A stretch of 64,000 nucleotides of DNA from an uncultured Mucilaginibacter sp. (GTDB lineage: Bacteria; Bacteroidota; Bacteroidia; Sphingobacteriales; Sphingobacteriaceae): NCBI GenBank assembly GCA_913775265.1, contig CAJYJH010000093.1, forward strand, positions 179,711 to 243,710. The letters run 5' to 3'. The notes below the pieces were generated by a model. That model searched no databases. It was given only the letters and a program-made list of their open reading frames with translations, and had not been told where the DNA came from. Below are positions 51,212 through 59,173 of this stretch, one piece after another; the first letter of the stretch is position 1, and each line of letters opens with the position of its first letter. A program made the position numbers and the translations under genes.

Positions 51212-52363
51212 ATGAAAAAAGCACTGATTACCGCCTTAGCCGTGTTGCCTTTTGCTGCCATGGCCCAAGCCCCGACATTTACCATCAAAGGTAAATTGGG
51301 GAGTATTAAAGCGCCTGCAAAGGCCTATTTACAATACCGCAAGGACGGTGCAACCATAACTGATTCAACAGTTATTAGTGATGGTGCTTTTGTGTTTAAA
51401 GGAACAGCCGGTACTGCACCTATACAAGCTTTTTTGCGCTTAAATAAAGCTGGTAATGGTTTAACTAAAAGCCGCGACGGACAACAGGTATACCTTGAGC
51501 CGGGTGTGATTGAAGTTAAAAATACTGCCGATTCGTTAAGAACAGCTGTCATTACAGGTACACCTACCAATGTCGAAAACCGGGCTTATAAAACAGCAAT
51601 GAAGCCGGTGAATGATATTTATGAAAGCTTGACGGCTAAAATGAAGGCCGCTACACCTGCTCAGCGCGAATCGGCAGAATACAAGCAGGAAATGGAGGCT
51701 TTAGATAAAAAAGCAGATGAACTTACCGATCCTATTAATAAAAAGTTTGTAAAGGCTTATCCAAAATCTGTTATCAGTTTAAATGTATTGCGTACATTAG
51801 CTTACGGCGCTGACTATGCAGAAATCGCGCCTTTGTATGCTTCGCTGTCACCATCATTAAAAGAGAGCGAAGACGGAAAAAAAGTTGGCGAGCAATTGGC
51901 TAAAATGAAAAACGTAGCACTTGGCGCCATTGCGCCTGATTTTGCCATGGCCGATACCAGTGGTACGATGGTTAAGCTATCATCATTCAGAGGTAAATAC
52001 CTGTTGGTAGATCTGTGGGCATCATGGTGCGGACCTTGCCGGGCCGAAAATCCTAATGTGGTACGCACTTTCAACAAGTATAAAGACCGCAATTTCACCG
52101 TGTTGGGGGTATCACTCGATCAGCCCGGAGCTAAAGATAAATGGTTAGCTGCAATTCACAAAGATGGCCTAACCTGGACGCATGTGTCTGACCTTAAATT
52201 CTGGAATAATGAAGTAGCCCAGATGTATGGTGTACAAGCCATCCCTCAAAACTTCTTGTTAGATCCTAACGGAAAAGTGATAGCCAAAAACTTACGCGGT
52301 GATGCACTTGATGCTAAATTAGCCGAGGTGCTAAGCAAGGCTGAAAAAGTTAAAGCTGAATAA
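51212..52363 (+). CDS. TlpA-like disulfide reductase with DUF4369 domain (paralogue)
   Basis: A 383-residue exported protein with signal peptide MKKALITALAVLPFAAMAQ, DUF4369 domain (FTIKGKLGSIKAPAKAYLQY), a helical middle, and a thioredoxin fold with WASWCGPCRAENPN and cis-Pro AIPQNFLLDPNG. ATG 51212 is chosen because the earlier TTG would put seven residues before the signal peptide. The partner at 44.3 kb shares order, length and many exact blocks, so they arose by duplication. Role: periplasmic thiol reduction, inferred. Confidence 0.93.
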   Translation: MKKALITALAVLPFAAMAQAPTFTIKGKLGSIKAPAKAYLQYRKDGATITDSTVISDGAFVFKGTAGTAPIQAFLRLNKAGNGLTKSRDGQQVYLEPGVIEVKNTADSLRTAVITGTPTNVENRAYKTAMKPVNDIYESLTAKMKAATPAQRESAEYKQEMEALDKKADELTDPINKKFVKAYPKSVISLNVLRTLAYGADYAEIAPLYASLSPSLKESEDGKKVGEQLAKMKNVALGAIAPDFAMADTSGTMVKLSSFRGKYLLVDLWASWCGPCRAENPNVVRTFNKYKDRNFTVLGVSLDQPGAKDKWLAAIHKDGLTWTHVSDLKFWNNEVAQMYGVQAIPQNFLLDPNGKVIAKNLRGDALDAKLAEVLSKAEKVKAE

Positions 52364-52378
52364 CCAAAATTATTATAT

Positions 52379-52423
52379 AAACAAAGACGGCCTTTTCTGA
52401 GTAAGAAAAGGCCGTCTTTGTTT
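52379..52423. terminator. Bidirectional terminator between TlpA-like and M20 genes
   Basis: A perfect 20-bp stem (52379-52398 and 52404-52423, core GACGGCCTTTTCT) with a 5-base loop, ending in T-rich sequence on both strands. Lies between convergent genes. Confidence 0.92.
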
Positions 52424-52442
52424 AGGATATTGCTTCTATAAA

Positions 52443-53627
52443 TTAATTTCCTAACTGTTTTAAAGCCATATAAGCCATCAATCCGGTACTTACGGCTAAA
52501 GCGCTTTCTTCTACATCGAAAGTAGGCGTATGTACAGCCGATGTGATACCACGGCTTTCGTTGCGGGTACCTAAGCGATAAAAGCAACTGTCGGCCACTT
52601 GCGAATAATAAGCAAAGTCTTCGGCAGCCATCCATATATCCAGGTCTAATACGTTTTCTTTACCTAAATAATCTTCAGCATATCCGCGTACAGAGGCAGT
52701 TAATTTTTCTTCGTTAATCAGGAAAGGATAACCTTTCATGATGTTGAAATAGCAGCTGCCACCCATGCTTTCGGCAATGCCTTCGGCCATTTTTTTCATG
52801 CGGCGATGTGCTTCCTGGCGCCATTGCTCGTCCATAGTACGGAAGGTGCCCTCCAGGTAAACTTCGTTAGGGATAATATTAGTAGCGCCATTGGCAATTA
52901 CTTTACCGAACGATAAAACCGATGGGCTCTTAGGATCGGCAAAGCGGCTTACTACCTGTTGTAAAGCCGTTAGTATATGAGCCGTAATAATAACCGGGTC
53001 AACGTTCTGTTGTGGTTGTGCACCGTGCCCACCCTTGCCTTTAACGTTCACATAAATTTCATCTGTGCTGGCCATGTATTTACCCGCCCTAAAGCCGACC
53101 TTACCGGCATCAATCAACGGCATAACGTGCTGACCGATTACCGCCTGCGGTTTTGGGTTTTCCAATACACCTTCCTGTATCATCAAATTAGCGCCACCCG
53201 GTAATTTTTCTTCGGCCGGTTGAAAGATGAATTTTACCGTTCCGGCAAACTGATCTTTCATGCTGCTTAAGATGGTAGCTGTGCCTAACAATGATGAAGT
53301 GTGTACATCATGACCACATGCGTGCATTACGCCTGCATTTTGTGATTTGTACGGGACATCATTGGCTTCAGTAATAGGCAAAGCATCCATGTCTGCCCGT
53401 AAAGCAATCACCTGGTTAGAGGGCTTGTTGCCCGACAGCAAACCTACAATGCCGTTATCAGCCATACGCACATAAGGGATACCTAAGGCATCTAACTTAG
53501 AGGCTACGTAAGCAGAGGTAGCCACTTCATGAAAAGAAAGTTCGGGATTGGCATGTAAATGCCTGCGGTTATTTACCACATCACCGAATATTTTTTGAGA
53601 TAGTTCCTGTATTTGTTCTTTCATCAT
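52443..53627 (-). CDS. M20 family amidohydrolase (N-acyl-amino-acid hydrolase type)
   Basis: A 394-residue M20D metallopeptidase-fold amidohydrolase. Metal-site motif HACGHDVHTSSLLG (about 104-117), QPAEEKLPGGANLM (about 136-149) with the catalytic Glu pair, the dimerisation domain with GKGGHGAQPQQNVDPV, and the terminal metal residues in HTPTFDVEE. Such enzymes cut N-acyl amino acids, hippurate or IAA conjugates; the substrate is unknown. No signal peptide, so cytoplasmic. Its start overlaps the SPOR gene stop by 4 bases (ATGA). Confidence 0.92.
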   Translation of the reverse strand: MMKEQIQELSQKIFGDVVNNRRHLHANPELSFHEVATSAYVASKLDALGIPYVRMADNGIVGLLSGNKPSNQVIALRADMDALPITEANDVPYKSQNAGVMHACGHDVHTSSLLGTATILSSMKDQFAGTVKFIFQPAEEKLPGGANLMIQEGVLENPKPQAVIGQHVMPLIDAGKVGFRAGKYMASTDEIYVNVKGKGGHGAQPQQNVDPVIITAHILTALQQVVSRFADPKSPSVLSFGKVIANGATNIIPNEVYLEGTFRTMDEQWRQEAHRRMKKMAEGIAESMGGSCYFNIMKGYPFLINEEKLTASVRGYAEDYLGKENVLDLDIWMAAEDFAYYSQVADSCFYRLGTRNESRGITSAVHTPTFDVEESALAVSTGLMAYMALKQLGN

Positions 53628-54106
53628 GGTGTGGGAGTATTAATGTCAAGCTTAGGCGCGTTGATTCTTTCGGAAATGATAAATAACGGACTAAACATAC
53701 CCTTCAATTCTTCGACCAGCTTGGTAGCCTCAAGTCGGGTACGGAAATCGCCGCCTTTTACCTTAAAATTTGGTTCTTTATAGCTGATGTAAGTGCGCAA
53801 CTCGGGGTGCATTCGCTGAAACCTGTTTTGAGCATTAAAGGCATCCTTACGATTAGCCCCGCTAAAAAATTGTACCCGGTAGCCATAAGCCGATATACCA
53901 CTTCCGGGAACTTTACCACCGTTTTTACCAATGGCCGAACGCCGTGCAATCAGCGTATCAATACGCGAATCTTTAATAATTTCGAGCTTACCACGGGTTT
54001 GCGCCTGCGCAATGCTGGACGTTATAAATAACAGCAGCAAGCCGGCAATCATACCGGTTAAGCTTTTAAAAAGTAGATTTAGTATCAAATGACTATAATA
54101 TTTCAT
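53624..54106 (-). CDS. SPOR domain-containing exported protein
   Basis: A 160-residue protein with a signal sequence or anchor (hydrophobic 16-36, ending AQAQ) and a C-terminal SPOR-like domain: YGYRVQFFSGANRKDAFNAQ (about 73-92), then FKVKGGDFRTRLEATKLVEE (about 113-132). SPOR domains bind denuded peptidoglycan glycans at division sites. It overlaps the M20 gene by 4 bases, an odd coupling of a wall-binding protein with a cytoplasmic hydrolase. Confidence 0.86.
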   Translation of the reverse strand: MKYYSHLILNLLFKSLTGMIAGLLLLFITSSIAQAQTRGKLEIIKDSRIDTLIARRSAIGKNGGKVPGSGISAYGYRVQFFSGANRKDAFNAQNRFQRMHPELRTYISYKEPNFKVKGGDFRTRLEATKLVEELKGMFSPLFIISERINAPKLDINTPTP

Positions 54107-54120
54107 TGATGTATTATAAC

Positions 54121-54176
54121 ACTATAGCCCCACCTCCAAATTTCCGGATTGGAAACTTAGAGATGGGGCCGTAGTT
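54121..54176. terminator. Hairpin downstream of secA
   Basis: ACTA...GCCCCA...CTC...TTTCC pairs with GGAAA...GAG...TGGGGC...TAGT, an interrupted but long stem, 22 bases after the secA stop. The T-tract is better on the plus strand (TAGTTTTAT) than on the minus strand. Probable secA terminator. Confidence 0.5.
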
Positions 54177-54198
54177 TTATGCAGACTGCTGGCAGCTA

Positions 54199-57100
54199 TT
54201 AAGCGCCGTGGCAGTTTTTAAACTTTTTGCCGCTACCGCAAGGACATGGATCATTACGACCAATTCTTTGCTCAGCACGTACAGGCTGTTGTTTTTGTAT
54301 TTCCTGTAATTCTTCGTCAGGCACACCGTTGCTTTCGTGTACCAGTTCCGGTTTGCTCATACGCATTTGGCGCATGTCGGTACGTGGGATAGGCTGAGCT
54401 TCGTGCACCTCTTCAGGAGCCTGCTGTACCGGAATACCGCCTCTGAACAGGAAGCTTACCAGCTCTTTGTTCACATTGGCCAGCATCTGGCGGAACAATT
54501 CGAATGCCTCGAATTTATAAACCAACAACGGGTCTTTTTGCTCGTAAACGGCATTTTGTACCGATTGCTTTAACTCGTCCATTTCGCGCAGGTGTTCTTT
54601 CCAGGCATCATCAATCAAGTAAAGCGTTACGTTTTTCTCGAACGATTTAAATACTTCTAAGCCATGGTTTTCAACCGCTTTTTTAAGCGGAACAGCTACT
54701 TGTATGCCGTGTACGCCATCGGTAAACGGAACCACAATGTTTTCGATATACTCACCGCGGGTTTCGTAAACATCCTGTAATACCGGGAACGCTTGCTCGG
54801 CAATAGCTTCAGTTTTACGTTTGTAAAACTCCATTACGGCCTGGTAAGTACCATCAACCAACGTAGCAGCATTAGCTTTGGCAAAATCTTCCTGAGTGAT
54901 TTCCGGATCTACCGAGAACAGACGGATCAGCTCCAGTTGGAAACCTTCAAAGTTGTTAGACTCTTTGTACTCATTTACTACATCCTCAACTACGTCGTAA
55001 ATAGTGTTGCTGATGTCAACATCCAAACGGTCGCCAAACAAGGCATTTTTACGTTTAGCGTAAACTACGGTACGTTGTGAGTTCATCACGTCGTCATACT
55101 CCAGCAAGCGCTTACGGATACCAAAGTTGTTTTCTTCAACTTTTTTCTGAGCGCGCTCTATTGATTTGGTAATCATGGAGTGCTGAATTACTTCGCCCTC
55201 TTCGATACCCATACGTACCATCAGGTTAGATATACGCTCCGATCCGAATAAACGCATCAGGTTATCCTCTAATGATACAAAGAACTGAGATGAACCCGGA
55301 TCGCCCTGACGGCCTGCACGACCACGCAACTGGCGGTCAACACGGCGAGACTCGTGACGCTCGGTACCTACAATAGCTAAACCTCCGGCTTCTTTAACAC
55401 CAGGGCCAAGCTTAATATCCGTACCACGACCAGCCATGTTGGTAGCAATGGTTACCGTACTTGCCTTGCCAGCTTCGGCCACAATATCGGCTTCTTTCTG
55501 GTGCATTTTAGCATTCAGTACGTTATGTTTAATACCGCGTAGTTTAAGCATGCGGCTCAATAACTCAGAAATCTCTACCGAGGTAGTACCTACCAGTACC
55601 GGACGACCGGCCTCTGTTAATTTTACAATCTCGTCGGCAACGGCGTTGTATTTTTCACGTACGGTACGGTACACTAAATCCTGGCGGTCATCACGTTTGG
55701 CAACTACGTTGGTTGGAATTTCAACCACGTCCAGTTTGTAAATTTCCCAAAGCTCACCTGCCTCAGTTACGGCAGTACCGGTCATACCACAAAGTTTGTG
55801 GTACATCCTGAAGTAGTTTTGCAGTGTGATGGTAGCAAAAGTTTGAGTTGCATCCTCAACCTTTACATTCTCCTTAGCTTCAATAGCTTGGTGCAAGCCA
55901 TCAGAGTAACGGCGGCCATCCAATACACGGCCGGTTTGCTCGTCTACAATTTTTACCTTGCCTTCGTCCAGGATATACTCAGTGTCTTTTTCAAATAAGG
56001 TATAAGCTTTCAGTAATTGGTTTACCGAGTGGATGCGCTCCGATTTAATAGAGAAATCGCGCATCAGCTCATCTTTATGAGCCACTTTATCTTCGGCAGA
56101 CAGATCTGATTTTTCTATCTTGGCAATTTCAGTACCTACATCCGGCATCACAAAGAAATGCGGATCTTCACCCGACGCGGTAATTAGCTCGATACCTTTT
56201 TCAGTTAGTTCTACCGAGTTGTTTTTCTCGTCAATTACAAAGAACAATTCAGCATCAACTTTAGGCATCTCTTTGCCTTGGTCTTGCAGGTAGTAATTTT
56301 CTGTTTTTTGTAAAACGGTACGGTTAGCGCCTTCGCTCAAATATTTAATTAATGCTTTGCTTTTTGGCAAACCACGGTGAGCACGTAACAAAGCCAAACC
56401 GCCTTCATCAGCGCCGGTTTTACCTTCATTCACTTGCTTTTTAGCCTCGTTTAAAGCGGTATTGATATATGCTTTTTGTGCATTTACTAAACGCTCAATA
56501 CGTGGCTTCAGCATATAAAACTCGTGCTGATCTCCGCGAGGAACCGGACCTGAAATAATTAAAGGTGTACGGGCATCGTCAACCAAAACGGAGTCAACCT
56601 CATCCACCATGGCAAAATGCAGTTTGCGTTGCACTAACTCTTCAGGGGTGCGTGTCATGTTGTCACGCAGGTAGTCAAAACCAAATTCGTTATTGGTACC
56701 AAATGTAATGTCGGCCAAATAAGCTTCGCGACGCGACTCTGAGTTAGGCTCGTGCTTATCAATACAATCAACAGATAAACCGTGGAATTCATACAGCGGG
56801 CCCATCCACTCCGAGTCACGACGTGCCAAGTAATCGTTCACAGTTACAATATGTACACCCTGACCAGCTAATGCATTCAGGTAAGCAGGCAGCGTAGCTA
56901 CTAAGGTTTTACCCTCACCAGTGGCCATTTCGGCAATTTTACCGGTGTGCAATACAATACCACCAATCAGCTGTACATCATAGTGTACCATATTCCAGGT
57001 AACCTGGTTACCGGCGGCAATCCAGGTGTTGCTGTGTAATGCTTTGTCGCCTTTAATCACCACGTTGTTTTTACGCGCAGCTAACTGGCGGTCAAAATCG

Positions 57101-57498
57101 GTAGCGGTAACTTCGAGGGCAGGGTTGCCGGCCAAACGGCGGGCAGTTTCTTTTACCACAGCAAAAGCTGATGGCAATATATCGAGCAAAATAACTTCAA
57201 GTTCTTTGTTACGATCTTTTTCCAGTTTATCAACACGGGTATATAATTCAACCTTTTGGTTAACATCCATGTCTGGAGCCGAGTCGATATCACTTTTAAT
57301 AGCCTGAATCTGCTCATCAATGGCAGAAAGACCTTGTGCTATTTTTGCTTTAAAATCTAAAGTTTTAGCCCGCAATTCATCATTGCTGAGGTTTTCGAGC
57401 TTGGCAAATTCACCTTTTATTTTTTCAACCAGAGGTTGGATGCTTTTTACATCGCGTTCTGATTTACTTCCAAAAAGCTTACTGATAAATCCTAACAT
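54199..57498 (-). CDS. secA: Preprotein translocase ATPase SecA
   Basis: A 1099-residue SecA, the ATP motor of Sec export, of the long Bacteroidota type (E. coli SecA has 901). Nucleotide motifs: EMATGEGKTLVATLPAYL (Walker A) and a DEVDSVLVDDARTPLIISG block. The second motor domain has TIATNMAGRGTDIKLG. The extra length comes mainly from insertions in NBD1, about residues 330-420 and rich in Lys and Glu. The C-terminal zinc/SEC-C motif DPCPCGSGKKFKNC is present. It works with SecYEG; secG is at 24.3 kb. Confidence 0.97.
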   Translation of the reverse strand: MLGFISKLFGSKSERDVKSIQPLVEKIKGEFAKLENLSNDELRAKTLDFKAKIAQGLSAIDEQIQAIKSDIDSAPDMDVNQKVELYTRVDKLEKDRNKELEVILLDILPSAFAVVKETARRLAGNPALEVTATDFDRQLAARKNNVVIKGDKALHSNTWIAAGNQVTWNMVHYDVQLIGGIVLHTGKIAEMATGEGKTLVATLPAYLNALAGQGVHIVTVNDYLARRDSEWMGPLYEFHGLSVDCIDKHEPNSESRREAYLADITFGTNNEFGFDYLRDNMTRTPEELVQRKLHFAMVDEVDSVLVDDARTPLIISGPVPRGDQHEFYMLKPRIERLVNAQKAYINTALNEAKKQVNEGKTGADEGGLALLRAHRGLPKSKALIKYLSEGANRTVLQKTENYYLQDQGKEMPKVDAELFFVIDEKNNSVELTEKGIELITASGEDPHFFVMPDVGTEIAKIEKSDLSAEDKVAHKDELMRDFSIKSERIHSVNQLLKAYTLFEKDTEYILDEGKVKIVDEQTGRVLDGRRYSDGLHQAIEAKENVKVEDATQTFATITLQNYFRMYHKLCGMTGTAVTEAGELWEIYKLDVVEIPTNVVAKRDDRQDLVYRTVREKYNAVADEIVKLTEAGRPVLVGTTSVEISELLSRMLKLRGIKHNVLNAKMHQKEADIVAEAGKASTVTIATNMAGRGTDIKLGPGVKEAGGLAIVGTERHESRRVDRQLRGRAGRQGDPGSSQFFVSLEDNLMRLFGSERISNLMVRMGIEEGEVIQHSMITKSIERAQKKVEENNFGIRKRLLEYDDVMNSQRTVVYAKRKNALFGDRLDVDISNTIYDVVEDVVNEYKESNNFEGFQLELIRLFSVDPEITQEDFAKANAATLVDGTYQAVMEFYKRKTEAIAEQAFPVLQDVYETRGEYIENIVVPFTDGVHGIQVAVPLKKAVENHGLEVFKSFEKNVTLYLIDDAWKEHLREMDELKQSVQNAVYEQKDPLLVYKFEAFELFRQMLANVNKELVSFLFRGGIPVQQAPEEVHEAQPIPRTDMRQMRMSKPELVHESNGVPDEELQEIQKQQPVRAEQRIGRNDPCPCGSGKKFKNCHGA

Positions 57499-57589
57499 GT
57501 TAAATTTAATATAATCCGTCTATCCCAACAATTGCGCCAACAGGCTTTAAAAGCCATTATGGCAGGTAAAGGTAGAGATTTTTGGGCAT

Positions 57590-57682
57590 AGAGCCAAGAA
57601 CCAAGAGCTAAGAACCAAGACTTTGTCATAACAGACTAAAGGAGATTTATATCTTGGTTCTTGATTCTTGGCTCTTGGTTCT
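57590..57682. repeat. Solo paired heptamer arrays without an S23 gene
   Basis: Left array 57590-57620: four AGARCYA heptamers plus AGA. Right array 57652-57682: the same in inverted orientation (one unit reads AATC). The arms match at 26 of 31 positions with a 31-base loop. The units are those that flank the S23 gene at 20.7-21.2 kb, but nothing is encoded between them here. It lies in the 209-base gap between the divergent secA and purD starts, ending 25 bases before the purD ATG. Confidence 0.85.
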
Positions 57683-57707
57683 TTTCCAAAATCCTATCTT
57701 TACCGCC

Positions 57708-58982
57708 ATGAAAATCCTGTTGATTGGCTCAGGAGGGCGCGAAAGCGCTTTTGCCTGGAAACTAAGCCAGAGCCCCCAATGCGAAAAGCTTTTTATTGCA
57801 CCCGGCAATGCAGGCACTGGCCTGTACGGAACCAATGTTAACCTTAAAGTGACCGATTTTGAAGGTATTAAAGCCTTTGTGATCGAAAATCAAGTTAACC
57901 TGGTACTGGTAGGCCCGGAAGAACCGTTGGTAAAAGGTATTCATGATTTCTTTTTGAATGATGAGCAATTAAAGGGCGTACCGATAATTGGTCCGCAGCA
58001 AGAGGCTGCACAATTAGAGGGCAGCAAGGATTTTTCGAAACAGTTTATGCAGCGGCATAACATCCCTACGGCTGCATCGCGCACCTTTACCCGCGAGACT
58101 TTACAGGATGGTTTAGAGTACCTGGCAACGCAAGGCTTGCCTGTAGTACTTAAAGCTGACGGATTGGCTGCCGGTAAGGGCGTGTTAATTTGCCTCAGCC
58201 TGCAGGAAGCACAGCAGGAACTCGTAGAAATGCTGACCGAAGCCAAATTTGGTGAAGCAAGTTCGAAAGTAGTGGTAGAGCAGTTTTTACAAGGTATCGA
58301 ACTTTCGGTTTTTGTATTAACTGATGGCAACAGCTACAAGATATTGCCTGAAGCTAAAGACTATAAGCGGATAGGTGAGGGCGACACCGGTTTAAACACT
58401 GGTGGCATGGGCTCGGTATCGCCGGTGCCATTTGCCGACGAGGCTTTTATGAAAAAGGTGGAGCACCAAGTGGTAATACCTACTGTTGAAGGTTTAAAAC
58501 AAGAGGGGATCCCGTATAAAGGCTTTATTTTTATTGGCTTGATGAACTGCAACGGTGAGCCGGTAGTAATTGAATACAACTGCCGCATGGGTGATCCTGA
58601 AACCGAAAGTGTACTTCCACGTATCGAATCCGACTTGGTTGATTTATTGATGGGCGTAGCCGAAGGTAACTTGATCGAAAAGCAATTTACCATATCGCCC
58701 AAAGTTGCAGCTACTGTGGTTTGTGTAGCAGGTGGTTACCCTGGCGAATACTTAAAAGATAAGGTAATTACCGGGCTGGATAATGTACGCGGTTCAATAG
58801 CTTTCCATGCCGGTACAAGCCTGAAAGGAGATGATGTGATTACCACCGGTGGCCGGGTACTGGCTGTAACCTCATTGCAGGATGATATGTTTACCGCCCT
58901 GCAACAAGCTACCCTAGATGCCAGCCGTATTTATTACGACGGCAAGTATTTTAGGAAAGATATTGGGTTTGATTTGATATAA
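57708..58982 (+). CDS. purD: Phosphoribosylamine-glycine ligase PurD (GARS)
   Basis: A 424-residue ATP-grasp enzyme of purine synthesis. It opens MKILLIGSGGRESAFAWKL, has the ATP-grasp core LPVVLKADGLAAGKGVLI (about 141-158), TGGMGSVSPVPF and YNCRMGDPETESVLPR, and a normal C-terminal domain. ATG at 57708 gives the family's length and start; the upstream TTG lies inside the heptamer array. A TATCTTTA box at 57695-57702 may be its -7 element. The array close upstream could influence its expression. Confidence 0.96.
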   Translation: MKILLIGSGGRESAFAWKLSQSPQCEKLFIAPGNAGTGLYGTNVNLKVTDFEGIKAFVIENQVNLVLVGPEEPLVKGIHDFFLNDEQLKGVPIIGPQQEAAQLEGSKDFSKQFMQRHNIPTAASRTFTRETLQDGLEYLATQGLPVVLKADGLAAGKGVLICLSLQEAQQELVEMLTEAKFGEASSKVVVEQFLQGIELSVFVLTDGNSYKILPEAKDYKRIGEGDTGLNTGGMGSVSPVPFADEAFMKKVEHQVVIPTVEGLKQEGIPYKGFIFIGLMNCNGEPVVIEYNCRMGDPETESVLPRIESDLVDLLMGVAEGNLIEKQFTISPKVAATVVCVAGGYPGEYLKDKVITGLDNVRGSIAFHAGTSLKGDDVITTGGRVLAVTSLQDDMFTALQQATLDASRIYYDGKYFRKDIGFDLI

Positions 58983-59173
58983 GACCCCTCCCAAACCCTC
59001 CCCAAAGGGTAGGATTTTAAAAAGAAAAATGTCATCTTGAGCGATAGCGAAAGATCTTGCTTCAACTGATAAGATTGGAGTAGCAAGATTCCTCACTGCC
59101 GTTCGGGATGACATTTTTTACGCGGTATTCTTTTTCAAAGCCCTCCCCTTTGGGGAGGGTTGGGTGGGGTATC
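58983..59173. repeat. Nested inverted-repeat element between purD and S41 protease
   Basis: The whole 191-base gap between convergent genes is one symmetric element. The outer arms are C/G-rich: 58982-59013 with core ACCCTCCCCAAAGGG, and 59141-59174 with CCCTTTGGGGAGGGT. The inner arms of 37 bp (59025-59061 and 59082-59118) match at 28 positions and all nine differences are transitions; they carry ATGTCATC ... ATCTTGCT. This word type is common between Bacteroidota genes. It may be a MITE-like element and can act as a bidirectional terminator. Confidence 0.8.
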
